The position numbers and the translations under genes are program-made. The notes beneath the pieces are model-generated. The model saw only the letters and a list, made by a program, of their open reading frames with translations. It had not been told where the DNA came from and ran no database searches. From Ianthella basta (taxonomy: Eukaryota > Porifera > Demospongiae > Verongiida > Ianthellidae), in NCBI GenBank assembly GCA_964019415.1, contig OZ025877.1:5301742-5365741 (forward strand): DNA of 64,000 nucleotides. Direction: 5' to 3'. This document shows, in pieces, positions 58,201 through 64,000 of this stretch (position 1 is its first letter; each line of letters opens with the position of its first letter).

Positions 58201-61200
58201 TACAAGTACGTAATAAGCCTTTGGAGGCAGATGGACTCACGGTCTAGAGTGGTGACTACAATAGTCACTGCACCAGATGATCCTACTGAGTTACGTGCAG
58301 TGACTGAGATGGAGTAAGTAGTGCCAGGGTCCAGTCCAGAGATGACAGCAGAGAGAGCCTCAACTGTCTGATCTACTACATTAGGGGCATTGACTGCTAC
58401 AGTGTAGTTCACACTAGTGTTCCCTAGCCCTTCTGGTGGTAGCCAGGACACTGTGATACTGTTACCAGTAACACTACTCGCTGTCAAGTTTCGCGGAGCA
58501 CTTGGCACTGCAAGGGAGAGAGGGACTTACAGGTAGTGAGCACTGTGCAAAAACTGGAAAAGTGGATGTACTATGTGCTCCCAACTTGCATCTAGAGGAC
58601 ACTCCCTTCGAGGTGTTTTGTGTGTAGTATGCTGATATGACCTGTTCCTCAATAAGTGAGGCTGGGCTTGGACCTGTGTCACGATGAACAGTTTGTTAAG
58701 TACAAAGACATTGCCTGTGCCAAAATTGAGAATACTTTAATACTATTCTCCTGATGCTGACGACAAAGTGGGATATTTCTAAACAACAAATACTACGTAC
58801 TTTCATAAACTATTGTGAATGTTACTCCAAACACCATTACACACATTTGTACTCCCTTGCACATAAGTCACCACGCGCTTGACAGACAATGGAGTAAAGG
58901 CAGACACACTACCTTCTAATACAAACAGTTTACCATGTTGGGCCATGTCTATGCCATACGACATTCACATTACGTAAAAGCCAGTGCAATCACGCTAGTC
59001 TCGTTCAACCACACCCATAGTGTAGGCAACATCAAGTAGTGCAATGCATTAACATGACCTAACTTACACGTTGTATTTGTGGTAACAATCACAATGGTCA
59101 GGTCACCATTCCGGTCCATTGTGTCAATTCCTTGTACTGTCAACGTATACATGGTGGCAGGAACTAGACCTTCAAATGTCATGCTTGTATCAACAGTTAC
59201 TTGTCGCATCATAAGACTGGGTCCAGACAAAGTGACATTGTACTGCACTGCGTTCTCAACCATGTTCCAGCTTGCAACGGTGGTGTTTGCAGTAGATGTA
59301 GTGTTCACCATTGGAGCTACGAAGGATCAAATGAAAACATAATGGACATACTGTATAAATGTACACAATAAGGTAGGGTAGGGGTTTTCCAAACAAGATG
59401 GGATTTCCGAACATGGCACCGCATTTTGTCTGTACACAGTAAAACGGCTTCCTTTCTTGTACACAGTTAGCACAGGAGTCAATGTGTTGGCTGTTGTAGT
59501 GAGACGCTGTTCCTTCGAGTACAGGCGGTAGGCAGTGCCATGTTCAGAAACCCCATCTTGTTCGGAACCTCCTACTGCACCCTACACAGCCCAACTCCTA
59601 TAACCATACAACTTGTAACAGTGGTCTATAGACAACTGCAATTATGAAGGAACACAAGTTAAACAGCCAACAATGGACTACTCATACACACAATCAAATC
59701 CTTTAAACACTCTGTCACTTCTCAGTTATCCACTGTACAAGAAGGTACACAAGGAGTAAACAAGTCACTGTATAGTTGACCTGACAGTGTAAGTAAGAAC
59801 TGTACAGCACCACAAAACAAGCAGTGGAGGCAACAAAATATGTAGCAGTTCAATTCCATTACCTTGTAGCAAAGTTGTCTCTACCACCACTGCAGCAGGC
59901 CCATTGACACCACTTTCATTGATTGCTGCTACAAACACAGTGATGTTTGTAAATGGAGAAAGACCAGTAATCACTGCTTCAGTCATTGGTGCATTGACCA
60001 CCATAGTGCTGTTCTGTACACCACTATAATGCACCACTCTGTACCCCATTACGGTGGGGCAGTTGACAGCATCCCACGTCACATTAATAGATGAAGATGA
60101 AGTAGCCACTGCCACTACATTAGTGGGTGCTATCAAACCTGCAGAGATTCACATGCAAGGTCAGAGATGAACACTAAGAGTAGACATTAGCAACAGTGTG
60201 TAGTACACAACACACTTGTGACTCCACTGGGGTGCTCAAAGGGGGAGCATTTCACATGTCCATTCCTAGCACATTTTCAGAAATCCCATGTCCACTACAT
60301 GGAGTCACCATTTCAAATATCCAAAACTATTGTTAAATGGCAGCCTGTCCATGTGCATAGGAACACTAGCAGTATATACAGTACTGTACAGTACTCACCT
60401 GTGTCGTTGCAGAAAGTGACAGGGTTGCTTTCTTGGGAGGTATTAGCAGTTGTCACTGCAACTACTGTAAAGGTGACATTCATGCCAGGGGGTTGGCCCG
60501 TCACAGTGAAATTGGTATCCATGATTCCAGTCGTAGGGCTCCCTCCTATGTCCTGTTGTACAGTGTACATGACATCACCATTTGGTGCTACAGGTGGCAG
60601 CCAATCCAACTCCACCACATCCTGCCCACCCATCACAAGGGTGAGGGAGCGGGGAGCAGTGGGAGCTGGTATGTAGAGATACATAGAAATGTGACCTTAT
60701 ACGCTGCAATATTCTATAGCCTTAGACAAGCCCACAAAGAACACACTATATGTATGTATACATTTGTACTACTGGTATAATGCTACACATACTGCTACCC
60801 AGTCTATGTGCCACGACTGAGACTAGCACTGGTAACTGCATGGGCAGATTTCCTTAAAGGTAAGATTTCGAGCAATTGAGGAAAACAATTGACTGAACAA
60901 CTACAAGCAATAACTGCGGGAGTATTTACTGTACATAATTATTGCCGAGCGGCGAGCGTAGGCGAGCGAAGCGAGGCTAATGATCGCTGTCTATTCGAGC
61001 TTCGGCGATATATATCCAATATTTGTATCGCACGACACGTGACTGCGCATGTGACTCCGTCACGTGACAGCTCGTCTTTTCAAAGGGTGCTTCTATTCTG
61101 CTCCTGTTCGGCCGCTCATCTTTGCCGGCATGCTCCCGCGGATCAGGGGCACAGAAGGAGAGGGAAGGCACAGATGGGAGTGGCAACGACGCGGCTGCGT

Positions 61201-61558
61201 CCAGCACGCCGAGGGGGCCACGCTGCAAGACGGTGTGCGCGACTTGATACGGAGACAGTGGGGCAAAGATAGGCCAGACTAGAATTGAATGCAGCGGAAT
61301 GGCGCAAGGCTACTGGCGTCGGCGACAGACGAGCAGCGGCAGTCCAGACTTGAGGAGCTTTGGCAGTAACAAACAAGGTGCTTGGCTACTAAGACAGCTC
61401 CAGTCTGTAACATCACAATACACTTGTCTACTGGCCACATACTATTCATGCTGCGAGGCAATTCTTATGCACTTAGCGTATGCCTAGTTAGTATTTTGGA
61501 ATGTACTGTATGTGATACGCTTTATAAGCTTTGAGGGTGCAAAACCTAACAGCAAAGG

Positions 61559-61594
<36 letters not shown>

Positions 61595-63449
61595 AAATGA
61601 TATGATGACACATTCCCTTTATACAAAGGATAGCAGCTGAAAGCAATCATGCTACATATGTACATAGAACTTGCATGCAAACATTTATCCAAACCACACA
61701 CTCACTGCCTTCCATTGTCCTTGCACTAGTGGACAGTTCATCACTCACTCCAATACCCTCAACCAGGCGAAGGGTGATGTCGTAGTTTGTCCCACCCAAC
61801 AGACCCATCAGTGTATGAGATGTTGCTACTCCTTCAATGAAGACCCACTGAGGTGTCAGGCCTGCAAGGTCTGTTCTCCGGTAACTAATAAAGTAACCCG
61901 TTTCATCAGGAGAACCACCTACCATCCAGGTCAGAGATATAGTGCTCAGAGTTGGCATGAAACCATTGAGCATGCTTACAGTGCGATTGGTATCAGCTGA
62001 GGTCAAGGAAAAACACAAAGTGAATATATGAGATCATAGCACACACATAGTGTGGCTCATAATACCTGGTGTCTTGATGAAGAGTCCCAGAGAAGCCATA
62101 TTGCCATTACCAAGGCATCGGTAGACACCGTTCATAAACATAGTGAGATCACTTACTACCAGTTCAGTATTGTTTTCAGTCGGCATTTGATGCACAGGGA
62201 GGCTAGCGTTCCCCGTCACAATTGTATCATCACTGTGCATCCACATAGGGTTAGCACCAGTACTGTGACACACCACAACAGTGACATTGGATGTGAGGAG
62301 TGAGTTCGGGGGGAAGAACATGGAGTTGTCCTGGGAGGAGAAGGCGATGCCACCTGCAGGGGATAGCAGTGATACACTTCACCAAGCCATGACTGATTGA
62401 CTCTTCAGAAGTGAACAAGCAATAAAGACCCACTTCAGGCACAGACACTCTCTTCAGTACTTCCTAGTGCAATCATAGCATGCATAAACAATGTGACTTG
62501 ATTGCTGAGCATATCAAGATGTTCGTAGTAATGAATATCAAGCATGACATATTCTGATAGAACTAGTCCAGCCAGCTTTGGACCCACGTGTGGTGAAAGC
62601 ACCGAAGCGCCGGGGGCGGGAAGGAAAAACGTGGCTCCAGCAACAGTGGCTTAGGATTGCACAATGTTCAACCAATGAGATCGTTTAGACCAAAAACTTG
62701 GTCAGTATTCATAGCTTGTGGTAATATATAGCACGGGCGAATGGCAAATGGAGATGGACCACCGCAGATTCTAAGAGAATGATGTCGTATACCGGGAGCT
62801 TTGTAAGTCTATTGCATTTTCTTACGCTTGGGCATCTTAACTTCAGTTGGAGAGGTTGTCAATGTCAGGCGCCATGTTATAAAGATTACACAATCCAAAG
62901 CCACTGTTGCTGGACCCACGTTTTTCCTTCCCGCCCCCAGCGCTTCTGTGCTTTCGCCATACATGGGTCCAAAGCTGGCTAGACTAATAGAACTGCTACA
63001 TGATGTCTGGTACTCAAAGTGGGAGTTCCCCATTGTTTGTAGACCCAGTAATGTGCAGGGGCACAGTGGGTGTGCCCAACAAGACTAACATTCAGTGTGA
63101 ACTATGTTAGCCATTTCTCAATGAATGTCATCTTGACAACACCAGCTCTAACAGGTACACACAATAGAGTGCAACTCACTAGTGACAACAAGAGTGACTT
63201 GTAACATCAAGACAGATGCAGCTCCGACATCAACGTTGCAAGCATACATCCCACCATGTGTGGCACTGTCAATGACATCCACCAGAAGCACATTGCCCTG
63301 TGTTTGTACTGTACCAGTGGAACAGTTCCCTCCAGGGCATGTCCATGTGAAGGTTGGAGTCACAGAGGACAATATCCCCACCACTTGGCATACCATTGCT
63401 ACAGTGGTGCCCTGCTCCACAGTTGTACTGGGGAAGACATCAATGATGA
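44422..63449 (-). CDS. Receptor-type protein tyrosine phosphatase, 5' end beyond the window
   Basis: At least 26 exons with consistent GT-AG boundaries encode, from the right edge leftward, two Ig-like domains, at least seven FN3 repeats, one transmembrane helix and tandem PTP domains D1 and D2, ending at TGA 44422-44424. This is a LAR/RPTP-type architecture: a cell-surface adhesion receptor whose cytoplasmic PTP removes phosphate from tyrosine. The signal peptide and any further ectodomain lie outside the window. Introns are mostly short in the catalytic part and hold several mobile elements in the ectodomain part, including a complete LINE at 53045-56470. The Ig plus FN3 mix recalls LAR, but orthology is not claimed. 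Confidence 0.92.
46519..49076 (-). CDS. Juxtamembrane region and catalytic PTP domain D1
   Basis: Exons 48943-49076, 48726-48823, 48488-48569, 48330-48403, 48055-48189, 47778-47906, 47296-47462, 46899-47034 and 46519-46668. D1 has the pTyr loop [18 protein letters not shown], the Q-loop region [13 protein letters not shown], the WPD loop WPDHGVP and the P-loop [15 protein letters not shown], so all catalytic elements (Cys, Arg, general-acid Asp) are intact. D1 should be an active tyrosine phosphatase at the inner face of the plasma membrane. Confidence 0.92.
49077..50459. other. Intron between transmembrane and juxtamembrane exons
   Basis: Contains a palindrome (49269-49381). It also has an open plus frame from about 49482 ([18 protein letters not shown]...) and another at 49739-49996, neither recognised; these may be transposon debris. 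A poly-C run lies at 50409-50426. Confidence 0.5.
49269..49381. repeat. Palindrome with perfect 28-bp arms
   Basis: Arms 49269-49296 and 49354-49381 are exact reverse complements (GTTATTGTATGGTCAACTAT...), separated by 57 bp that includes 'gagtgcaataaaaa'. The perfect match implies recent origin or selection. It may be one end or the whole of a small hairpin element. Confidence 0.85.
50460..50613 (-). CDS. Transmembrane exon of the receptor phosphatase
   Basis: A 154-nt exon (acceptor TTTTGATAG, donor GTGAGT). A Pro/Thr-rich stalk ([15 protein letters not shown]) leads to the hydrophobic segment [20 protein letters not shown] and onward, ending FFYKS, a stop-transfer pattern. The exon leaves two bases that join the 49076 exon to form Ser. 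This single helix places the PTP domains inside the cell. Confidence 0.9.
50614..51913. other. Intron holding an interspersed repeat
   Basis: Includes the repeat copy at 50959-51174. The phase of the neighbouring exons does not close directly, so a further small exon may be hidden here or the 51914 boundary may be off. Confidence 0.45.
50959..51174 (+). repeat. ~215-bp interspersed repeat, copy 2
   Basis: Direct-orientation copy of 25207-25435, lacking a short stretch after 'gctccaactc'. High similarity over the whole length suggests a dispersed short element family. Confidence 0.85.
51914..52195 (-). CDS. FN3 exon (membrane-proximal)
   Basis: Acceptor TTCCAACAG before 52195. The FN3-like peptide has [20 protein letters not shown] and, near the end, [18 protein letters not shown]. 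The 3' boundary near 51914 is uncertain because the only GT nearby (GTCAAA) is weak. Confidence 0.7.
52196..53044. other. Intron flank 5' of the inserted LINE
   Basis: No FN3 exon recognised. The left part of the LINE (its 5' UTR) probably begins somewhere in 52740-53040, but no target duplication could be matched by eye. Confidence 0.4.
53045..56470 (+). CDS. Intact CR1/L2-like LINE ORF: 2A-like peptide, PHD finger, APE endonuclease, reverse transcriptase
   Basis: One uninterrupted 1,141-codon frame. Residues 9-25 and 91-102 are hydrophobic. [10 protein letters not shown] at 103-112 is a 2A/StopGo motif, predicted to release the N-terminal 111 residues during translation. A PHD-type C4HC3 finger follows (about 118-169: CGRC, CDEC, WFHSVC, WFCSLC). 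The APE endonuclease (about 218-425) shows [32 protein letters not shown] and SDHLLV. The RT (about 683-930) shows [49 protein letters not shown] and MMYADD. It is transcribed opposite to the phosphatase gene. Frame integrity suggests a young, possibly active element. Confidence 0.93.
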   Translation: MIKMAEVLKFELILLAILLRILYANANSHPVASGEQPFPTSSPPTRCQFALEPFAAFNGRSPRLPDISRRQSRCRTRSTLVANKLKVSQKSVLYLATICLLLSGDVELNPGPRYKFPCGRCEKPVRANQKGLQCDECDKWFHSVCEQVPPAVYSTLAGGDDDWFCSLCSLPSLSDSFFDPPITSDNASHSTLESSVDVDLDPVSLADVVKRYKKGNVFGHLNVRSLSRCVDEIHDLIAPIGDGSLFLSLSETWLDSSCPDGVVSIPGYRIFRRDRRGRGGGVAIFCPDGSRCRRREDLESNDLEALWIEIGSSKKRPLLVCTIYRPPDAGCQFFDNLSVMLETANKECKEILVMGDLNINYLSDCSSTRRMQSLSDEASLTQMITEPTRVTQNSTTLIDHIYASNPGSFFESGCLDAGVSDHLLVFTVRVGGHPHGHKTKTVRAFGKCNNESLLEDLQSASWETDSSDINVRWNQWKEVFFGVLDKHAPIISCRVRRNPLPWIDLHIRKLMRRRNKLRKLANETASEEAWRNYRTLRNKVTLNLRRGKRAYFESLVSKSSTTTRDVWKQLNRLLGRNKGAGSAVNLEHGDNIASRLSDHFSGSAATVPPPDQPPTIPQYSSSFHFNCITEEDVLCALSKLDPSKATGADALSARILRTTAPAISSSLCKLFNYSLKTSQIPTEWKAANVIPVPKSVNARSVGEYRPISILPVVAKVFESLVHTQVYGYLKHHDILHESQSGFRPKHSTQDALLKTVDDWRQSLDRNEIVGSVFIDLSKAFDSVCHTLLLGKLARYGFGGDSFLWFQDYLLGRRQRVVVGGEASEWTDVSAGVPQGSILGPLLFSVFVNDLPSALHKCKVMMYADDTTVYYSHLNCLEVQDVLTEELHHLSSWISRNGLRMNLRKTQFMCLSRKGREKEAMKLEVQVDNQVLERHDTVKYLGVIVDKQLNWRRHIESVRRKCLSALAVLYRVKRALPPRLRKLLYQSIVLPHLDYCVVVWTECPREDATTLERVQKRGMRFILDENYGCPSASMRSRLGWMTLHNRRRMQRVVCTRRCLRGMGPNYMKRMFATNESLGLRSARRPNDLHLKPCKTNWLSRSFAYCAGQDWNSLPLSIRDASDTTFKSALKQYFIDHDLGLNH
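53351..53380 (+). promoter_or_regulatory. 2A-like translational recoding site
   Basis: Codons for [10 protein letters not shown] match D-x-E-x-N-P-G-P exactly and are preceded by a hydrophobic Leu-rich helix, the usual context. Ribosomes skip the Gly-Pro bond at such sites. 2A-like sequences in the N-terminal part of APE LINEs are known from other invertebrates. Confidence 0.88.
56750..57390 (+). pseudogene. Penelope-like remnant (GIY-YIG region)
   Basis: Fragments resemble the 3' coding part of a Penelope element: [17 protein letters not shown] (about 56955-57005) and [10 protein letters not shown], then [14 protein letters not shown] (57060-57135) after a TAA, i.e. the GIY-YIG core. It is much diverged from the 3389-5518 element and lacks the RT part. 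Confidence 0.65.
57752..57958 (-). CDS. FN3 exon (partial domain)
   Basis: A 207-nt exon: acceptor CCTTTCAG, donor ATGCTGA|GTGAGT in phase 1. The peptide starts [22 protein letters not shown] and covers about two thirds of an FN3 fold. The expected C-terminal strands (Y-x-V-x-V region) are missing, so either a short partner exon lies between 52196 and 57751 or the LINE and Penelope insertions have disrupted it. Confidence 0.65.
58241..58507 (-). CDS. FN3 exon
   Basis: A 267-nt exon with GT-AG borders. [22 protein letters not shown]...[18 protein letters not shown] is a complete, textbook FN3 repeat of about 89 residues. Several N-x-S/T sites suggest glycosylation outside the cell. Confidence 0.92.
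58508..59067. other. Intron, no element recognised
   Basis: Between two FN3 exons. Nothing recognisable beyond short low-complexity stretches. Confidence 0.45.
59068..59316 (-). CDS. FN3 exon
   Basis: A 249-nt exon (acceptor CCTTCGTAG, donor GTAAGT). [17 protein letters not shown]...[17 protein letters not shown] is an FN3 repeat. The first strands are shorter than in its neighbours. Confidence 0.88.
59372..59582. mobile_element. ~210-bp TIR element
   Basis: About 50-bp inverted ends share 'aacaagatggg.tttc.gaacatggcac' on both sides. The interior contains no frame. No unambiguous target duplication. It lies in an intron of the phosphatase gene. Confidence 0.65.
59863..60138 (-). CDS. FN3 exon
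   Basis: A 276-nt exon (acceptor ATCTCTGCAG, donor CAAG|GTAATG). [21 protein letters not shown]...[18 protein letters not shown] is a complete FN3 repeat. Confidence 0.92.
60399..60665 (-). CDS. FN3 exon
   Basis: A 267-nt exon (acceptor ATACCAG, donor GTGAGT). [22 protein letters not shown]...[19 protein letters not shown] is an FN3 repeat with an unusual acidic B-strand. Confidence 0.9.
60666..61705. other. Intron with a GC-rich CpG-containing block and a (CA)n tract
   Basis: The 60935-61275 stretch is much richer in GC and CpG than its surroundings, starting at 'gccgagcggcgagcg..ggcgagcgaagcgag'. No terminal repeat partner was found. A (CA)n microsatellite occupies 61562-61590. No exon recognised. 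Confidence 0.55.
61562..61590. repeat. (CA)n microsatellite
   Basis: About 14 CA units. Confidence 0.97.
61706..61996 (-). CDS. FN3 exon
   Basis: A 291-nt exon (acceptor CCTCAG, donor GTGAGT). [23 protein letters not shown]...[21 protein letters not shown] is an FN3 repeat directly following the Ig domains. Confidence 0.88.
62066..62353 (-). CDS. Ig-like domain exon
   Basis: A 288-nt exon (acceptor CCCTGCAG, donor CCAG|GTATT). Cys in [10 protein letters not shown], Trp in PMWMHS and Cys in [10 protein letters not shown] give the Ig C-W-C pattern. Three N-x-S/T sites are visible. Confidence 0.85.
62563..62986. mobile_element. 424-bp TIR element with ~98-bp inverted repeats
   Basis: Ends begin TAGTC(C/T)AGCCAGCTTTGG and stay complementary for about 98 bp, including 'gggggcgggaaggaaaaa'. 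ATAGAAC flanks both sides (62556-62562 and 62987-62993), a 7-bp target duplication (8 if one end base is counted differently). No coding content. It inserted in the intron between the two Ig exons. Confidence 0.88.
63180..63449 (-). CDS. Ig-like domain exon
   Basis: A 270-nt exon (acceptor CTTTCCTTAG, donor CACTA|GTGAGT). [22 protein letters not shown] and [10 protein letters not shown] supply the Ig cysteines, core Trp and Tyr corner. An additional Cys pair (TCPGGNC) may form a local disulfide. This is the most upstream exon inside the window. Confidence 0.88.
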
Positions 63450-63730
63450 CTAAGGAAAGGTTGCATGAGAGAGAAAGAGACAGTGTATGCAAGGGTTGAG
63501 TTGACATTAGATTATGTAAGTATGTACAACTGCACAACAGTACAATAGGACAGTTTCAATAACTTGAACTGGAACTTACTGTACATACAAAAGAAGTCTA
63601 TGTATAGTCTTTGACTTCAGTCTCACCACAGGAATGGCCAGCATCCAACTACCTTATTCAGCGCATCCACACATGCAATCACCACACACATTCATGCATG
63701 TGCATGCACATTCATGCAATGAAGGTATAT

Positions 63731-63861
63731 GAGCTTCAAGCGCTGTATTAACTTCAATAGGGTACAGAACGTTTCGATTCGTAGATCTTCATTACAGCTG
63801 ATGAAGATCTACGGATCAAAACGTTCTGTACCCTATTGAAGTTAATACTGGCTTGAAGCTC
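63731..63861. repeat. Near-perfect palindrome with hammerhead-like motifs
   Basis: Arms 63731-63792 and 63801-63861 match with few mismatches around an 8-base centre. On the plus strand the centre and right arm read TACAG-CTGATGA-A-GATC/TACG/GATC-AAAAC-GTT-CTGTA, a hammerhead outline with G of GAAA replaced by A. The left arm, read in reverse, keeps GAAAC but has a disturbed core (CTGTAATGA). It lies in an intron of the phosphatase gene. Confidence 0.75.
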
Positions 63862-64000
63862 ACAAACTTCCATTGCATCGTGACCACACAGTAATGAACC
63901 TCTACAGTATCATACACACTCATGCTAACACCAACAATGTTGGCAATTGTCTAGTGCACAATTTGTAATGTAAACTACGCACCTGAGAACACACATCAAA

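Noticed and set aside
1..64000. tRNA or rRNA genes
   Set aside because: Scanning by eye found no cloverleaf with conserved A and B boxes and no rRNA-like stretch; this is not a substitute for a dedicated search.

Overview
The window is metazoan nuclear DNA. It has multi-exon genes with short GT-AG introns, AATAAA signals, animal-type domains (death domain, macrodomains, Ig, fibronectin III, receptor tyrosine phosphatase) and a very dense, varied load of transposable elements. The mix (Penelope-like, CR1/L2-like and ISL2EU-like elements, many small inverted-repeat elements, sponge/cnidarian-like domain architectures) suggests a marine invertebrate, most likely a sponge. That placement is inference; no marker gene fixes the species.

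Layout. (1) 2.2-14.3 kb, minus strand: a death-domain gene reconstructed from four exons with compatible splice phases. Its last exon encodes a 9-residue-repeat coiled coil. The apparent ~10 kb intron holds a Penelope-like element with inverted arms and hammerhead-ribozyme-like motifs (2.86-5.67 kb), a four-block tandem array (6.2-10.2 kb) and decayed LINE pieces (10.3-11.9 kb). (2) 14.5-24.2 kb: mostly mobile DNA. It includes several terminal-inverted-repeat (TIR) elements and a decayed ISL2EU-like transposon with convergent genes, a THAP/DDE transposase (+) and a SWIM-YqaJ nuclease (-). A small TA-flanked element has inserted between the nuclease's catalytic motifs. (3) 26.65-39.18 kb, plus strand: a PARP9/14-like multi-macrodomain gene. 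Its 7.2 kb intron contains, in antisense, a 3.4 kb TIR transposon (30550-33955) with a 9-bp target duplication and a DUF7869-like RNase-H-type protein. (4) 40.0-42.9 kb: a decayed LINE. (5) 44.4-63.45 kb, minus strand, running off the right edge: a receptor protein tyrosine phosphatase with at least 2 Ig, 7 FN3, one transmembrane segment and two tandem PTP domains. Its introns host an apparently intact CR1/L2-like LINE (53045-56470) carrying a 2A-like peptide and a PHD finger, a second Penelope remnant, and several TIR or palindromic elements.

The three host genes are adhesion/signalling or innate-immunity-like and show no sign of working as a cluster; what they share is introns filled with mobile elements. 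The most unusual items are the DUF7869-like transposon with defined ends, the repeated hammerhead-like motifs in palindromic settings, the LINE with 2A plus PHD, and the macrodomain protein with three near-identical copies of a divergent macro-like module.
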